Shown here: piece after piece, positions 28,401 to 39,807 of the stretch
Position numbering within the stretch: the stretch's first letter is position 1
Layout of the letters: each line of letters starts with the position of its first letter
Assembly: GCA_016715465.1 (NCBI GenBank)
Contig: JADKAA010000029.1
Span: 806,001 to 870,000 of the forward strand
Length of the DNA stretch: 64,000 bases
Source of the DNA: Saprospiraceae bacterium
GTDB lineage: Bacteria > Bacteroidota > Bacteroidia > Chitinophagales > Saprospiraceae
Direction: 5' to 3'
Program-made: the position numbers and the translations under genes
Notes under the pieces: generated by a model
What the model was told of the DNA's origin: nothing
The model's input: only the letters and a program-made list of their open reading frames with translations
Databases searched by the model: none

Positions 28401-31240
28401 GTGTCGTTGCCAACTTTCACAGTGGTCCCGGGTGGATTTGAGTAGGTGAGGATAATTTCCTGGGTAAAGCTATTATCCAATGGATTACAAACACCCTGAC
28501 TGCCTTTGAAGACACTCTCGAGGGCACATGAACCCAGAACCTCCAGTTGAAAATTATTGAGGCTCGCAAGAAAACAATCACCCTCGATGTAAAACTGATT
28601 GAATTGCTGCCCTACGTAGTTGTTCATGTCTGTGATGTTGGGCGGTGTGTTGCCTCCACTCTTATAGGTGAAGCCGTGTATGGTGTACACCCCCGGACTG
28701 AGGCTGGTAAAATCAGCTCCTTGTGAAATCGCAGAAATGGTATTGGTACTATTTTTTACGGCTACATAGACATATGAAAAATCGGCATTTGGAGTAGCCT
28801 GTTGTTCTATAAGAATGCCTGGTCCTGAGAAGGAACCCACTTTGGTGTTGATGGGTTTAGTTCCATAATTGAAAAACAACATCCTGTAAGTAGCACATTC
28901 TTCCAAATTTGCGATAAACACAGTACTGGCAGATACACCATTGGCTCCTGCATCGATTCCACTCGATGCTATGAATGCATTGCAAGGTGCAGTCTCACTG
29001 TAGGTGGAAACCTGTACTATGGTGACAAAACCAAAACCACCATTAAAATCAGATTCCACATTGAAAGTATAGGTTCCGGATTTAGATACCGCAAAATCTA
29101 CACTGGTATATCTGGTATCCCCTTTGTTAATGCAGCCCGTTAGATTTGAATTTCTAATGGGTGATGGACCTATGGGAGATGAAGAGGTAATGCGTTTTGA
29201 AAAAGAAGTCACCTTTGTGCCGATAAAACTTTTTTCAACCAGATCGAGTCGCGGATCTCCTTTATCAAAGGCCAGGTTATCCGAAGGACAGATGATGCTC
29301 TGAGGAGCGGAACAAATGCTTTGAATCCTGAAATTGGTATTTGATATATCGTAGAACTTAAAACAATCGTAGTCATTACAGCCCACTTTAATTCGCGCGG
29401 TGGTGGTATTATTGACAAATCCTGGAATATCCAGATTTAGGGTACCCGCAGCATAGGGCACATTGTCTGCCAACACGATCGGGAAGGTGACTCCCCCATC
29501 GAGCGACAGGGAAATTTCTGCATTTGTGCACAAGTTGTCAGAACCATTGGTCGCCCAGGTAACGTCGATGTTGTCCCCTGCCATGAGATTTTCATTGGTG
29601 TTGGGATAAGTCAGGGTCAAAGGACCTGTAGTCTCCACATTGACCGTAAGTTCCTGATAAGTGAGTCCTCCACCTTCAGACTTATCGTCCCGTACAGAAA
29701 AGCCAAAATTAATTTCACGGTCAATGGTGGGTAAGGCCTGGAAAGGATCCGAGCCATTGCCTGATGCCACGGTAAGCGCATCCGGAAAAAAACGTTCATT
29801 TAACAATGAAGGAGGGATATTCTTAAACAGCGGTGTATTCCTTTTAGCCCCTGCAGCTGCACCAATGTTGCCCTGCGTTGGTTTTCCAGGTCCATCTTCG
29901 TCAAATTGTTCCCATGCATAATAAATGACATCGCCGTCATCGTCGGATCCACTTCCTTTCAGGTAAAATGGCGTATTCTTTGGCATTTTATAATTGACCA
30001 CTCCACATGGATTCACGTCTGCATTGGGATGATGATTGGTCGAATTGGTTTCTACTGCACAACTGGGAATTTCATCCATGATGTAGGCCAACATTTCCTG
30101 GGTACTGGCGTAGTGGAAATAGTTATCTGCTTCACCATTGGAAGGTACATTGTTGTTTGCCTGACACAGGCCATTGTAGGACATGATGGTGGTACCGCTG
30201 CCAATCTCAACGGCATTTACATCACTGATGGCATCCGTACATGATTCCCCGGTACCGTTAAAGGTATGCCTCATGCCAAATTGGTGTCCCACTTCATGGG
30301 CAAACAGGGACACCCAGCCATATCCCTTATTGGTGTATGCGCCGCTCCAAGCACTGGCCTTATTGATCTGACCGCCTGAGGTAAAATTGTCGCACACTGA
30401 TTGAAGCTGGGCTAAGCCACCATTACTCCAGCCATCACCATCTGCATGCTGATGAAGCACATGTCCAATGTCATAAAGGCCGGTAGTAAAGCGCTTCGGT
30501 ACTTCGATGCCGGCCTGTTGCGTCCTGCCAAGGGCCCCCATCTGGGTGTCAGGAATGAATGGGTCTGTATCTGGATTCGTAAAAGCAAACGAACCTGTGA
30601 GTCGCAAAACGATGCTGTATTGTTTGGTATAAATGGCGCTGATGCCGTTAACTGAGGCAGCAATGGATGCATTCACCGCAGCAGCGCTGTTGCCATTGTT
30701 TACATAGTATTCACCGGTTGCCACTATGGCAATTCTATACTCCAATTTGGTGACCAGGTCACCCCTTGTTTTGATTATTTTGGACAAATCGGCCAGATCA
30801 TATCTTTCTCCGTCGTGCTCTGTTTTGCACATGCCAAAGGGCACCACTTTTTTGCCATATTCCAGAATGTGGTCGCCCAATACTCCTTTAAAATCGGGAT
30901 CAATGGTAATGATCTTACCCATTTTGGTATAACTTGCCCAGATACCTCCGGGGAAATAGGTGAAAGCACCAAGGATTTTTCCCTCTTCAATAATATCAAA
31001 GGTCTTTAAACCCGGATTTTCCTTTTTCACTTCTTCACCCAGGACATTATTCTCCACGATGCGAATGTGGAACCATGCCTCTTCACCCAGTTCGAGGTCG
31101 TAGTAATCCGCCCTCGAAGCGAGTGCTCCCTGTATTTTATCCAAAGCCACCCTCAGTTTGGTATTTTCCTTTGAGACAATTTGACCATACGTAGCGGATG
31201 AAAAAACCGCAATCAACAACAGGCAAAGAAATCTTTTCAT
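25467..31240 (-). CDS. Secreted metalloprotease/Ig-repeat adhesin with gliding-motility C-terminal domain (split by a one-base frameshift)
   Basis: About 1924 residues once joined. Signal peptide (FLCLLLIAVFSSATYGQ), a pro-region, then a reprolysin-like zinc protease with HEVGHQFGMRH near residue 314. There follow a beta-sandwich region, at least eight Cys-containing Ig-like repeats of about 80 residues (C-E-G-x...W-x-K/L), and an end with ITPNGDGMNDALEFIG, NRWGNIVF and PPDTYYYVLKF, the type-B gliding-motility CTD (TIGR04131). It should be exported by type IX secretion and moored by the next gene's SprF-like protein. The frame breaks near 27134: the first frame reads ILVDFKPGL and stops at 27116, and one additional C gives KPRPSVSLNE and joins the second half (which begins in-frame beyond 27026). 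Confidence 0.85.
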
Positions 31241-31369
31241 GAGATAAATTAAGATTGGTTTAAAGGTGCAAGATAAAAAAGAAAGTCCAATTTTGAATTA
31301 AAGGCTGTACCATAATACCATATTTTTGGCGGATGGATTGACTGCCCCACTAAGTTTAAAATATAATTT

Positions 31370-31440
31370 ACATCTTATTCATTATATATTACTTATATAT
31401 ATGCATATACTTAATATATAGATATCAATTATTATTGTGT
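31370..31440 (+). other. AT-rich spacer with short palindromes
   Basis: Almost pure A/T with stacked TATATA steps and a TATATATGCATATA-type palindrome, between the adhesin's start and the tRNA promoter. The rest of the 31241-31509 spacer shows no gene. It may be a DNA-unwinding or curved element upstream of the tRNA, but I have no evidence of function. Confidence 0.4.
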
Positions 31441-31459
31441 CACCTATACCCAGCGCAAA

Positions 31460-31491
31460 TTTGGTCGAATCATTAATTTTTCATAATTTTG
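31460..31491 (+). promoter_or_regulatory. Consensus Bacteroidota promoter of tRNA-Arg(TCT)
   Basis: TTTG at 31460-31463, a 20-base spacer, then TAATTTTG at 31484-31491 (TAnnTTTG). Predicted start about 12 bases before the tRNA. This is the best promoter match in the window. Confidence 0.75.
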
Positions 31492-31509
31492 CACCCGCAA
31501 AAGAAATTG

Positions 31510-31583
<74 letters not shown>

Positions 31584-31594
31584 CAAATATTCCC

Positions 31595-31654
31595 AGGTCA
31601 CAGGCCTGTCTAACTGGCGTTAGCCAGGTAGATTCGAATCCTGTCGGGATCACA
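31595..31654 (+). repeat. Partial tRNA-Arg(TCT) 3' duplication split by a palindromic element
   Basis: 31595-31604 and 31633-31654 together equal tRNA positions 31554-31585 (AGGTCACAGG + TTCGAATCCTG..., exact match of 32 bases). Between them lies a 28-base insert, 31605-31632, with an imperfect palindrome TCTAACTGGC-GTTA-GCCAGGTAGA (one mismatch). The insert and the flanking exact match show that the palindrome was added into a pre-existing duplicate. This is not a working tRNA. Confidence 0.85.
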
Positions 31655-31659
31655 CACTA

Positions 31660-31688
31660 CGGGGGGAAGTTTACTTCTCCCCGTTTTT
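31660..31688 (+). terminator. Rho-independent terminator after tRNA-Arg region
   Basis: CGGGGGGAAG and CTTCTCCCCG pair (10 bp, one G-T) around a TTTA loop, followed by five T. It closes the tRNA transcript before the GIY-YIG gene. Confidence 0.8.
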
Positions 31689-31706
31689 ATTTTACAAACC
31701 CAAGCT

Positions 31707-31952
31707 ATGTTTACTGTCTATGTTTTGAAAAGCATAAATGCTGATTGGTATTACGTCGGTATGACCACAGATTTTGAAAGACGGCTATCAGATCATAACC
31801 GTGGCTATAATTTAAGTACAAAAGCCAAAGCACCCTTCGTTGTTTTATTTACAGAATTGTACCCCACCGCCACAGAAGCCAGAAATAGAGAAAAGTTTCT
31901 CAAAAACGCTTCGGGCAAAAGATTTATTAAAGATTACTTCAATAAGATATGA
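31707..31952 (+). CDS. GIY-YIG nuclease domain protein (UPF0213 type)
   Basis: An 81-residue single GIY-YIG domain: FTVYVLKS at the start, YYVGMT at the second strand and an Arg in FERRLSDHN, ending with the ARNREKFLK helix. Such stand-alone domains are small endonuclease-like proteins of unknown target. Its catalytic residues (Tyr, Arg, Glu) appear to be present. It lies between the tRNA-Arg terminator and a G-rich repeat. No helicase or transposase is adjacent. Confidence 0.9.
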   Translation: MFTVYVLKSINADWYYVGMTTDFERRLSDHNRGYNLSTKAKAPFVVLFTELYPTATEARNREKFLKNASGKRFIKDYFNKI

Positions 31953-31976
31953 TCCCTACCCAGCAAAATAATCGGG

Positions 31977-32157
31977 GGAGTCTGAGGAATTGGGGAATTG
32001 GGGAATCGGGGAATTGGGAAATCGGGGAATTGGGGAACCGGGGAATTGGGGAATCGGGGAATCGGGGAATTGGGGAACCGGGGAATCTACCTGCCAAAAG
32101 CCAGTTAGACAGGTCGGGGAATTACGAAAATCTACTTGGCTGCACCACCTAGACAAA
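31977..32157 (+). repeat. GGGGAATTG/GGGGAATCG tandem array with two palindromic elements
   Basis: 31977-32090 is a run of about 9-base units (GGGGAATTG, GGGGAATCG, GGGGAACCG). It flows directly into a palindromic element on the minus strand at 32083-32113 (minus: CCTGTCTAACTGGC-TTTT-GGCAGGTAGATTC), then after 15 bases a diverged copy at 32129-32155 (minus: TGTCTA...GCCAAGTAGATT). The remaining 32158-32243 has no feature. The same palindrome type is at 31605, 62555 and 62755. Confidence 0.85.
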
Positions 32158-32243
32158 ACAAAGGGACATTTTTGGAAGAAAAACATTTATAAAGAAGTGA
32201 TCAGCCACCCTCATTCATTTTATAACCCCTCCAGCTCCCTTCT

Positions 32244-33166
32244 TCATGGATGTTTGATCAACACATTACCGTCAATCACCAATGATCCCTCATTAAGGAT
32301 CTGCGAGGTTGATAAACCTCCCGCCAGGCTGGTAATCTGTAAATTTTTTAATTTTAGCGATCCTTGATTTAGGATGGCAGTTCCTGTAGTTCCGTTTCCT
32401 TCTATGAGGATCAATCCCTCTATGGATGCATTTTGATTGGCAAAGACATCGAAAACCCTTTCGATGCCGGCCCCATTTATGGAAATTGAAAAGTCCTTTT
32501 TAGCCAGGATACTTAAGTCTTTATCAATATTCAAAGTTTGAGTAACCAGCAAAATGCTGTCTCCGGAAAGGGAAAAGGTTAAAGATCATTAAGCAGTTGC
32601 ACGCCTGCATAGTTGATGCAGTCATTGACATTGCATACATTGGGACCGCATGCCGTATAGGTTTGATGAATAAAAGTCTCACCGGTTTCCAAACAAATGG
32701 GCGGAATGATGCCCCCGTAGCCCTCTTTAACTTTTATTTTAAAGGAAAGTACTACATCCAGGTACTCATTTATATTTAAACTATCGAGACATGTATGGCT
32801 GAAATTGTGCTGCCAACTGATGGAAACCCTGTTGAAAATATTATCATTAACAATGATGTTATTATAAAAATTAAACTGAAATGGCGGGACACCAATTTTT
32901 TTGCCGAGTATGGATGTTGTTGGAATGGTATAATTAAAATTTTGATTTTCAACAACATTGCTTCCAAAAGTCGTGGTGTCGTAATTTAAGTATAGTTGCC
33001 CCGAACCCAGTTTAAATCGTTGGTTGCTGTACGCCATGACATCAACCACCACAAAGGTGTCCTGATTTTCGACCACTACCCGCTGACCTGTTGCCGTAAA
33101 TACAGCATCCTGAGCACTCAATAGCTTTGTAATACCTATAAATATCAATATATAGAAAATCCTCAT
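32244..33166 (-). CDS. Secreted beta-sandwich protein, possibly cohesin-like (split by a one-base frameshift)
   Basis: About 307 residues once joined. Signal peptide (IFYILIFIGITKLLSAQ). The N-terminal half has a beta-sandwich whose strands RFKLGSGQLYLNYDTTTFG and LDVVLSFKIKVKEGYGG resemble cohesin-type folds. The C-terminal half is repetitive (ILNQGSLKLKNLQI, ILNEGSLVIDG), as in parallel beta-helices. The first frame stops at 32579 after LLNDL. The other frame reads LTFSLSGDSILLVTQ directly after it, so one missing T in the CTTTAA stretch explains the break. Its start overlaps the end region of the lipase gene (3 bp apart), suggesting translational coupling. The cohesin reading is my inference; there is no strong motif. 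Confidence 0.5.
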
Positions 33167-33168
33167 GA

Positions 33169-36100
33169 CTAAAATTGTTTTCCTCTTCCGAGATTAGGAA
33201 TCATTTTCAACTGTATATCTGCCTGCTGCACTGCTCCGTCCAAATCTGCATCCTCCTTCTTATATCCTGCCTGACCTGTTTTTGGTAACACAAGATTGAG
33301 GTCCGAATTTTGCACCTGACCATTTTGGTTTATATCACCTGCAAAAATGGTAACAAATTGTCCTATCTTTTTGACACCATTTAAGCGACCCTTGATCTTT
33401 GTTTGATCATACCTCAAATCTACTGTCTGGATGGTACTAAACTGCAGGGACACCCCTGCGGAAGTTTCAACGGGCAGGTGGTTTCGATGATAAATTCTTA
33501 AGCGATGGCTGTGTTGCTGATTTAAATCCAGAAATTTAACGGTAGAAACATTGTCAACATCCACAATGTCACCGTCGCGCTGAAGTAGATAACTACCTCC
33601 TCTCACGATCGAGTCCAATGTGGCATCATAGAGTTCCAGATAAACCCAATCCACCACGGCATTACTAACTGTCGTTTGTAATATTGCGGGATCAATGGAC
33701 TTGCCATCATCGCCAAGCAAGTATTTCGTCGTATCGACATATGGGTTTTGTAGTGGTATGACGTCCAGCTGGCGCAACTGATCCGACATCAGTCCTGTTG
33801 ACGAAGAAAATGGACCCTCTAAAAATACTTTTGGCCTCAGGATGATGTCATCCAATTGAATGTATATTCTCACTAAATCTGAAGCGGTATAACTGCCGTC
33901 ATTTACCACCAGTAAAAAGGTAAGCACTTTTCCCAAATGACTTTCATTAACGACCAATGAAGGGTTTATGACCGAATCATTTGACAACTGAATATCATCC
34001 AATGAATACCACAAATAGCTCAGTGAATCACCGTTCGGATCTGACGATAAACCTCCATCCAGGGTCACTTGCCCCAAGTCTTTTATCGTAAGATCAGGGC
34101 CCGCATTGGCAATGGGGACAAGGTTAGAATTGGCAATCTCCCAATGTAAGTTGACATTCCCCGCACCGGGCAAGCCACTAAGGTATTTTGCAAAAGAATC
34201 AATTTTGAAACTGAGCTTATAATCACCCGGCTCATTGGCAATGGTTGACAAACCACTTACCCTAAAGGTAGAATCATTTAATTCTGTGATCTCCAGTGAC
34301 ATTGAGGATATCCCTACATTGTCTTTAAACAGGGTGACGGTGCTGTAAACACTTGGCGTGTAGTCCAGCACCCTGCGGTTGAAGTTTAAATTTAAACTAT
34401 CCGGATGCACCGCAAAACTCAAATTTTGAGGTAAGGCCCATGAAGCCTGGAGCGCTGTTTGGTCAATCAATATCGATTTGGTATAACTTACTTCGTTTTG
34501 ATATTGATCATACGCTTTAAGGACCAATTTGGTATTGCCACCGGTTACCACTGCATAAGGCATTGAAAGCGTATCATTGGCAGCGCCGGATGCCAGAGAA
34601 GACAGTAAGGCCAATGCATTTGTATTGTCCTGCTGAAATAATCTGATATTGGCAGCAGCTTCATTGATGGAAAACCGTAGGATACCCGCAGCATTATAGG
34701 TGATGCCGTCTGTGTCTGAAAAACCATAATCCGGCACTATGTTGACATCGGTAAACAGCAGGTTGGAATTTCTGGCTGTGATCCATGAAAGGCTATCCAA
34801 ACCTAAACCCGAAATCAGGGTTAAATCTTTAAATTTAGATTTGTCAATTACAAATTTGTAACTGCCATTGACATAGCTGGCACCAAATGTCCAAAGAACG
34901 TCATACTCTTTTGGAGATATTTCAATGATGTCCATCGGACTTAAAGCCTGTGGTGACAAACCCCGGTACAAAGTCACTGAGGTGGTATCAAATGACTGGA
35001 CGTCTTCATCAAAAATCACCTTTACCCCGGTCACATGTTGCGGATCAAGACTGGCGGCGTAAAGTTTGATCAGAGTATCCACATCGGGCCCCTGGTTATC
35101 TACAATAAATACATAATATTGGGTATCCAGTCCAAAAATGTTGGTGGTGGATTTGATCGATTTCAAATCTACGCCCAGCGCATATAAGCCATCCTCCATA
35201 AACAGGGTATCCATGTGGGTAAGCCGGAAAGTTTTTAAATCTGCAGAAACCAGGCTTAACCCCATAGTTCCGGCCAGCTGATAGCCGTCTTTCACCAGGA
35301 AGAAATCATTGGCTTGAATAACAGCGGTATCTAATGGCAAATTAAATTTAATTTTTACGGTATCATAAGCAGCTGAAATACCCCTCAACGGAAAATCGAT
35401 GAAATCTGTGATCACTGGTACGGTAAGAAATTGCGTCCAACTCACCTGTTTGGCATAAAATCCTGGAGTGCCTGATAAATCATTTATGCCAATGGTCTCT
35501 ACTTTAAAAACAAAATACCCATTGGCGTTGGTCCTGGTGGCAAAATCTACGGTGTAAGTGACAGCGTCCACCTTGGTAATGGTTACAGAAGTATCAATGA
35601 GGTTAGGCCCACCCTGATTGTAAAGGGCGATGTCATCAATGGTAAAGGTGCTGTCCAGTATCTCCTCGCTGAAAACTACCGTGAGCTGATTTACTTTTGC
35701 AGCGGAAACCTGAAGTGGCGCGCCGGTGATGGTATCTACATAAGGCGGTGTGGGATCTTTTGGCGACCACACCACGGTGTAAGTTCTGGGTAAGGTGTCG
35801 GCAAACACATCCACAAAATGAAATTTATGTTCATACACAGGCACCCTGGTATCCGGAATGGTGACAAAGGTCAACCAGGCATTATCCAGTGGGATGGCCT
35901 GGTTGTCCTGATTACGGGTAACACTGAGCAGGTTGTAGTCACCGTGCCCCGGATCATTTAATTTCAGGTAATTCCAACCCACATCGGATGGATCCACAGT
36001 TAAGGTATTCGTAAAGGTGGGATAAGTGATGGGGGTGAGAAAACTGCCCGCCTGTGCATATTCTACATCCAGTACCAGATTGCCTTGCGACAAATAAATG

Positions 36101-39100
36101 GCGTCGGGATGATCTTCTGCATCCGGCACTTCATTTACCAGAAAGTCATTAATGCCATCTGACTGGGTATCGTACACTTTGATGCTTTTTATCCATTCGT
36201 GCAAGGAGGCGCCTTCCACCAGGCTCAGATCCGGATTACCCCTGCTGCTTAAGTGTCTTACGGAAGTCTGGTAACCGGTAAAGTGTCCCAGGACATTGGA
36301 AGTAAATATCCACTCCCCTACTCTGGTGGACAATGGATTGATGTTGCCAAAGTTGATGTTGGTGAGGCCCATGTTAGCCGGCTGCCCTTGTATTTTCGAA
36401 CCGGTAAAATTCATGTTTAAGGCCAATCCTTTGTCATTGTCGATGACCTGAGGTTGGGCAGACTGGATTTTGAGGTTTGTCGCTATGCCGTAGCCATTGT
36501 TTTCGATCATCAAAGCCAGACTGGCAGGAATGGTGGGCTCAATGCCAGAAGTCAGCGGATCGTCACTGATGATGTCGCGCTGCAGGAAATAATGCAGGTA
36601 CAGGTTCGGGCTGGGATTTACCTGCAGGGTTACCGGCACCAGGGGCATGGTGGTGGACAAACCACTGAAGGGATCGCGATAGGATAACGATCCTCCAAAA
36701 CTATAATATTTGGGTATGGTGGGTGCGGCTCCAATTTCAGGTATGAATATGATCCTGGCGGTGCCCTCTGCATTGGCAGCCAGAGTACCCGTGCCATCTA
36801 TGGCCGTGATCAACTCCAAAGCACTGGTGTCAATCTCAAAAAGGTCGTTGCTCACTACACCTTGTTCATTGAGGATGACGAGGTCGAGTTTTATGCTATC
36901 CATCTGGTCGGTGACACTGCCATTGAATACTTTAAGGGTGCCTTCAAAGGCTTCTCTTGTCATCGTGAGTTTTTGGGAAAGGGCGATGGAGGTGGAGGCG
37001 CAGACGGCGTCAATTGCAGGATCACCACTGGCAAAAAATCCGTACATTTCACCAATTGAAGATTGATATAAATGGGAGATAGTTGTAAATCCATGAGCAG
37101 TTAAATAATTTCCTACATCGTCCAACCTGCCAGCTAATGAATCCAATAAAACTTTATCGATGATATCCACATTTGTACTATCCTGAGAATAAATACCGCT
37201 TCCCCAGGAATTAATTGAATTATTCCATTTGTGAATTAACCTTGATATTTTAATTACCGGAATTCCAAAAATGCTCAATTGCTGAATAATAAAAATACTA
37301 TCATCAGAAGTAATGTTTTCCAAAGAGTCAATATACGGCTCAAACAAAATCTTGATTTCTTCAAAACTCTCATTACTACATAGAGAACCATACAACTGAA
37401 TATCCCGGTTAAGCCTAGTCTCCTCATAAATATATTTAACATATAATCTTTCCAAAGGAGGTATTAAAGCTGAAGGCAGATTGATATTGTTTATGGAAGA
37501 ACTTATCTTCGATCGGTTGCTGGCTAAGGGGTTTTCTGGTATGTAATTACAATTATTTAAGTCACAGAAAAAATCAAAAAGGACATTATACCTAGGTATC
37601 AGATAGGCTAAGCCATTAATGACAGGTTGTAAAGTACATAATATACCATCATATCTACAAATATTGGTATGAAATTCCAATATATCTGAGCATTGAGTAT
37701 TAAGAGAATTGGTAACCATTATCTTCATAGGTAGAGAATGTTCTACATCCTCAATGACCATAGGAAAACCACAAGAAACAAATTGCGATGGGGCACTAAT
37801 GGGCTGAATTGTTTCAACATTATATGCTATACCCGCCTCGCCTTGTACATCAATCAAAACATTTTGTGAAAATATACTACAATCAGCAGGCAAAAGATTT
37901 AAAACCGGGGAAATACAAGTAGATGGGTCATAAATCCTGAAAGAGTAACTCATAAGCTGAGTTTGATTTTGTTCTGCTCTTGAGGTGATTCTGAAAAAAT
38001 AAGTTCCAGGTGCCAATAATCCCAAATTAACCACTAACTGAGCATTATCATTTGCCGGACTATATAAAGTCGAATCTCCTGTGCCGGGAAGGGGATTTGA
38101 GTATGGATCGGGTGTTTGCGATGTAAATATATCTATTTTAAAGTCCCTATCAGCCACTTTATTTAAAAGAAATTTATAATTTCCGGTGTGGTAACTTTTT
38201 AACTCAAACTTATACCAATCTGCATCAATTAAGTTGTCATTTCTAGTGGTACTACCAAAATACATAGGATTGCTATTTTCTGCAACAAAATCAGCACGCA
38301 TTTGAGAGATTCCTGAATATGCAGTATCAATATTGACTGTACTAGCAAAATATGGAAAATCAGATTCATCAAAACCAATATTTAATATATTAAAATCATT
38401 GGTTTCATTAGTTTCTGTATTTAATATTGTATTAACTGTAATAACAGGGTCAATCAATTCTTTTGCCAAATGAGCAGATGAGTTTGGGGTGGTAATTCTA
38501 TCTGCTACAAAATACTTTCGAAAACCTGGATTATTGCTATCATAAACAGGAGCAGGCCAACTGTTGCCATTATTAAAACTAGTTGTAGATCCATTGCCCT
38601 CTGATGTTTTATAATACAACCACTGCCTATCAGCTTCAACAATTCCATCGGATGGCACTAAATTTGGGAGGTTTGAAAATGACAAGTACCAAAAAGGTGT
38701 AAATAAAAGATACCCCTTTATTACTAATTCCAAATCAATAAGATTTGCCTTGTCAGATACGTAATATGTATATTTCAAATTTGTCGGTAATGGCATAGTT
38801 GAATTATCAACACTTCCCTCCCAAGGCAATAATCCGTGCACTAAGCCACTTTGATTTATCCCTTCGATGGATTCAGCTGAAGTCCCATTACAATTTGTAT
38901 CATAGTTGTGAAACTGTGGGTCATTATTGACAGCACCTTCGCTGTTTCCATATAGATAAGTTGAATTATATTGTACAAAATTTGGGTTTGACCCAGTATT
39001 ATAAAAATACCTTAAATCTCTTACTGCCTCTGATTTCATATCCAAACCTAAAAAGTTGAGCCAATAACTTATATCTATTACATCGAGTATTCCGTTTCCA

Positions 39101-39806
39101 GTATTGGCGCCTAAATGAGGAGTTCCTACAGTAAAGACCTTGTTGACCTTATGCCCATTTACCTGATTAGGATATATCCACCAAGGATGTGTTAACCCGC
39201 CATTATTTGAACGTTGCAAATATTCCCTAATAGCTAATCCTCCCATACTATGGCCTACCAGAATGACTTGATCTTTTCCTGTTATTAATCGTATTTTTCA
39301 ATTGCTTTACTTAATGCATAACCTTGTTTAAATGCACTACTCTGGTTCGAAGAACTTTCATTAACTGGAATATTTGTTGAAACACTATTAAATAATGAAT
39401 GTGTTGATGAGATTAAAACAGGTTCCGTAAAAATTGGATCTTTTTTCACATTAAAACTTATAGCATAAACACATGATTTTTCCAAAACAGGTGCATTTAT
39501 AAACTCATCATGAAGTTTAACATCTGTTAAATAATTAGTGTTACTGCTGCCATATTCATAATTTAAATTTGCATAAAATACATTACCCGTAGGGTTGGAA
39601 GATTGCATATTGGGAACTCTTATACTATCACCCCATAAACTGTAGATTTTACGAGAATAATTAAGCCAACTGGTTTCATCCCCAGCCCATCCATGCACAA
39701 AAATAATTGGATATGGACAATCACAAAATTTTTGAGGAGCATTGCTCTGTGACTTAATGTCATCAATAGCAATAAATATAAAAAATAGAAGTAATATCCG
39801 TTTCAT
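33169..39806 (-). CDS. Giant secreted lipase-like protein with dockerin-like tail (split by a one-base frameshift)
   Basis: About 2212 residues when joined. Start: ATG at 39806, just after the upstream stop, giving signal MKRILLLFFIFIAIDDIKSQ. An alpha/beta-hydrolase domain follows: oxyanion HGWAGDE at residues 38-44 and nucleophile GHSMGG near 185, with DGIVEAD and SSAHLAKEL as candidate Asp and His. Then come a bacterial pre-peptidase-like sandwich, several Big_5/SbsA-type Ig domains (VVFSEEI, VIFDEDV), a PKD-like domain (NAGPDLTIKDLGQVTLDGG) and a dockerin-like end (GDINQNGQVQNSDLNLV, DADLDGAVQQADIQLKMIP). The frame break is at an A5 run near 39290 (AIEKYD then stop); A6 gives IEKIRLITGKDQVILVGHSMGG. 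No type IX CTD follows the dockerin-like part. Confidence 0.75.
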
Positions 39807-39807
39807 C

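Noticed and set aside
31370..31440. Replication origin
   Set aside because: AT-rich only. No DnaA boxes, dnaA or dnaN, and no skew information from this window.
31595..31654. Second tRNA-Arg gene
   Set aside because: Only the 3' half matches tRNA, and a 28-base insert splits it. There is no acceptor stem or D-arm partner.
31977..32090. Possible CRISPR or telomere-like array
   Set aside because: The ~9-base units are contiguous, without spacers, and there is no cas gene nearby. It is better read as a short tandem repeat.
33169..39806. Gene pair: short lipase N-terminus plus an unrelated giant
   Set aside because: GHSMGG lies right after the break in the second frame and HGWAGDE before it in the first. 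They are parts of the same hydrolase fold.
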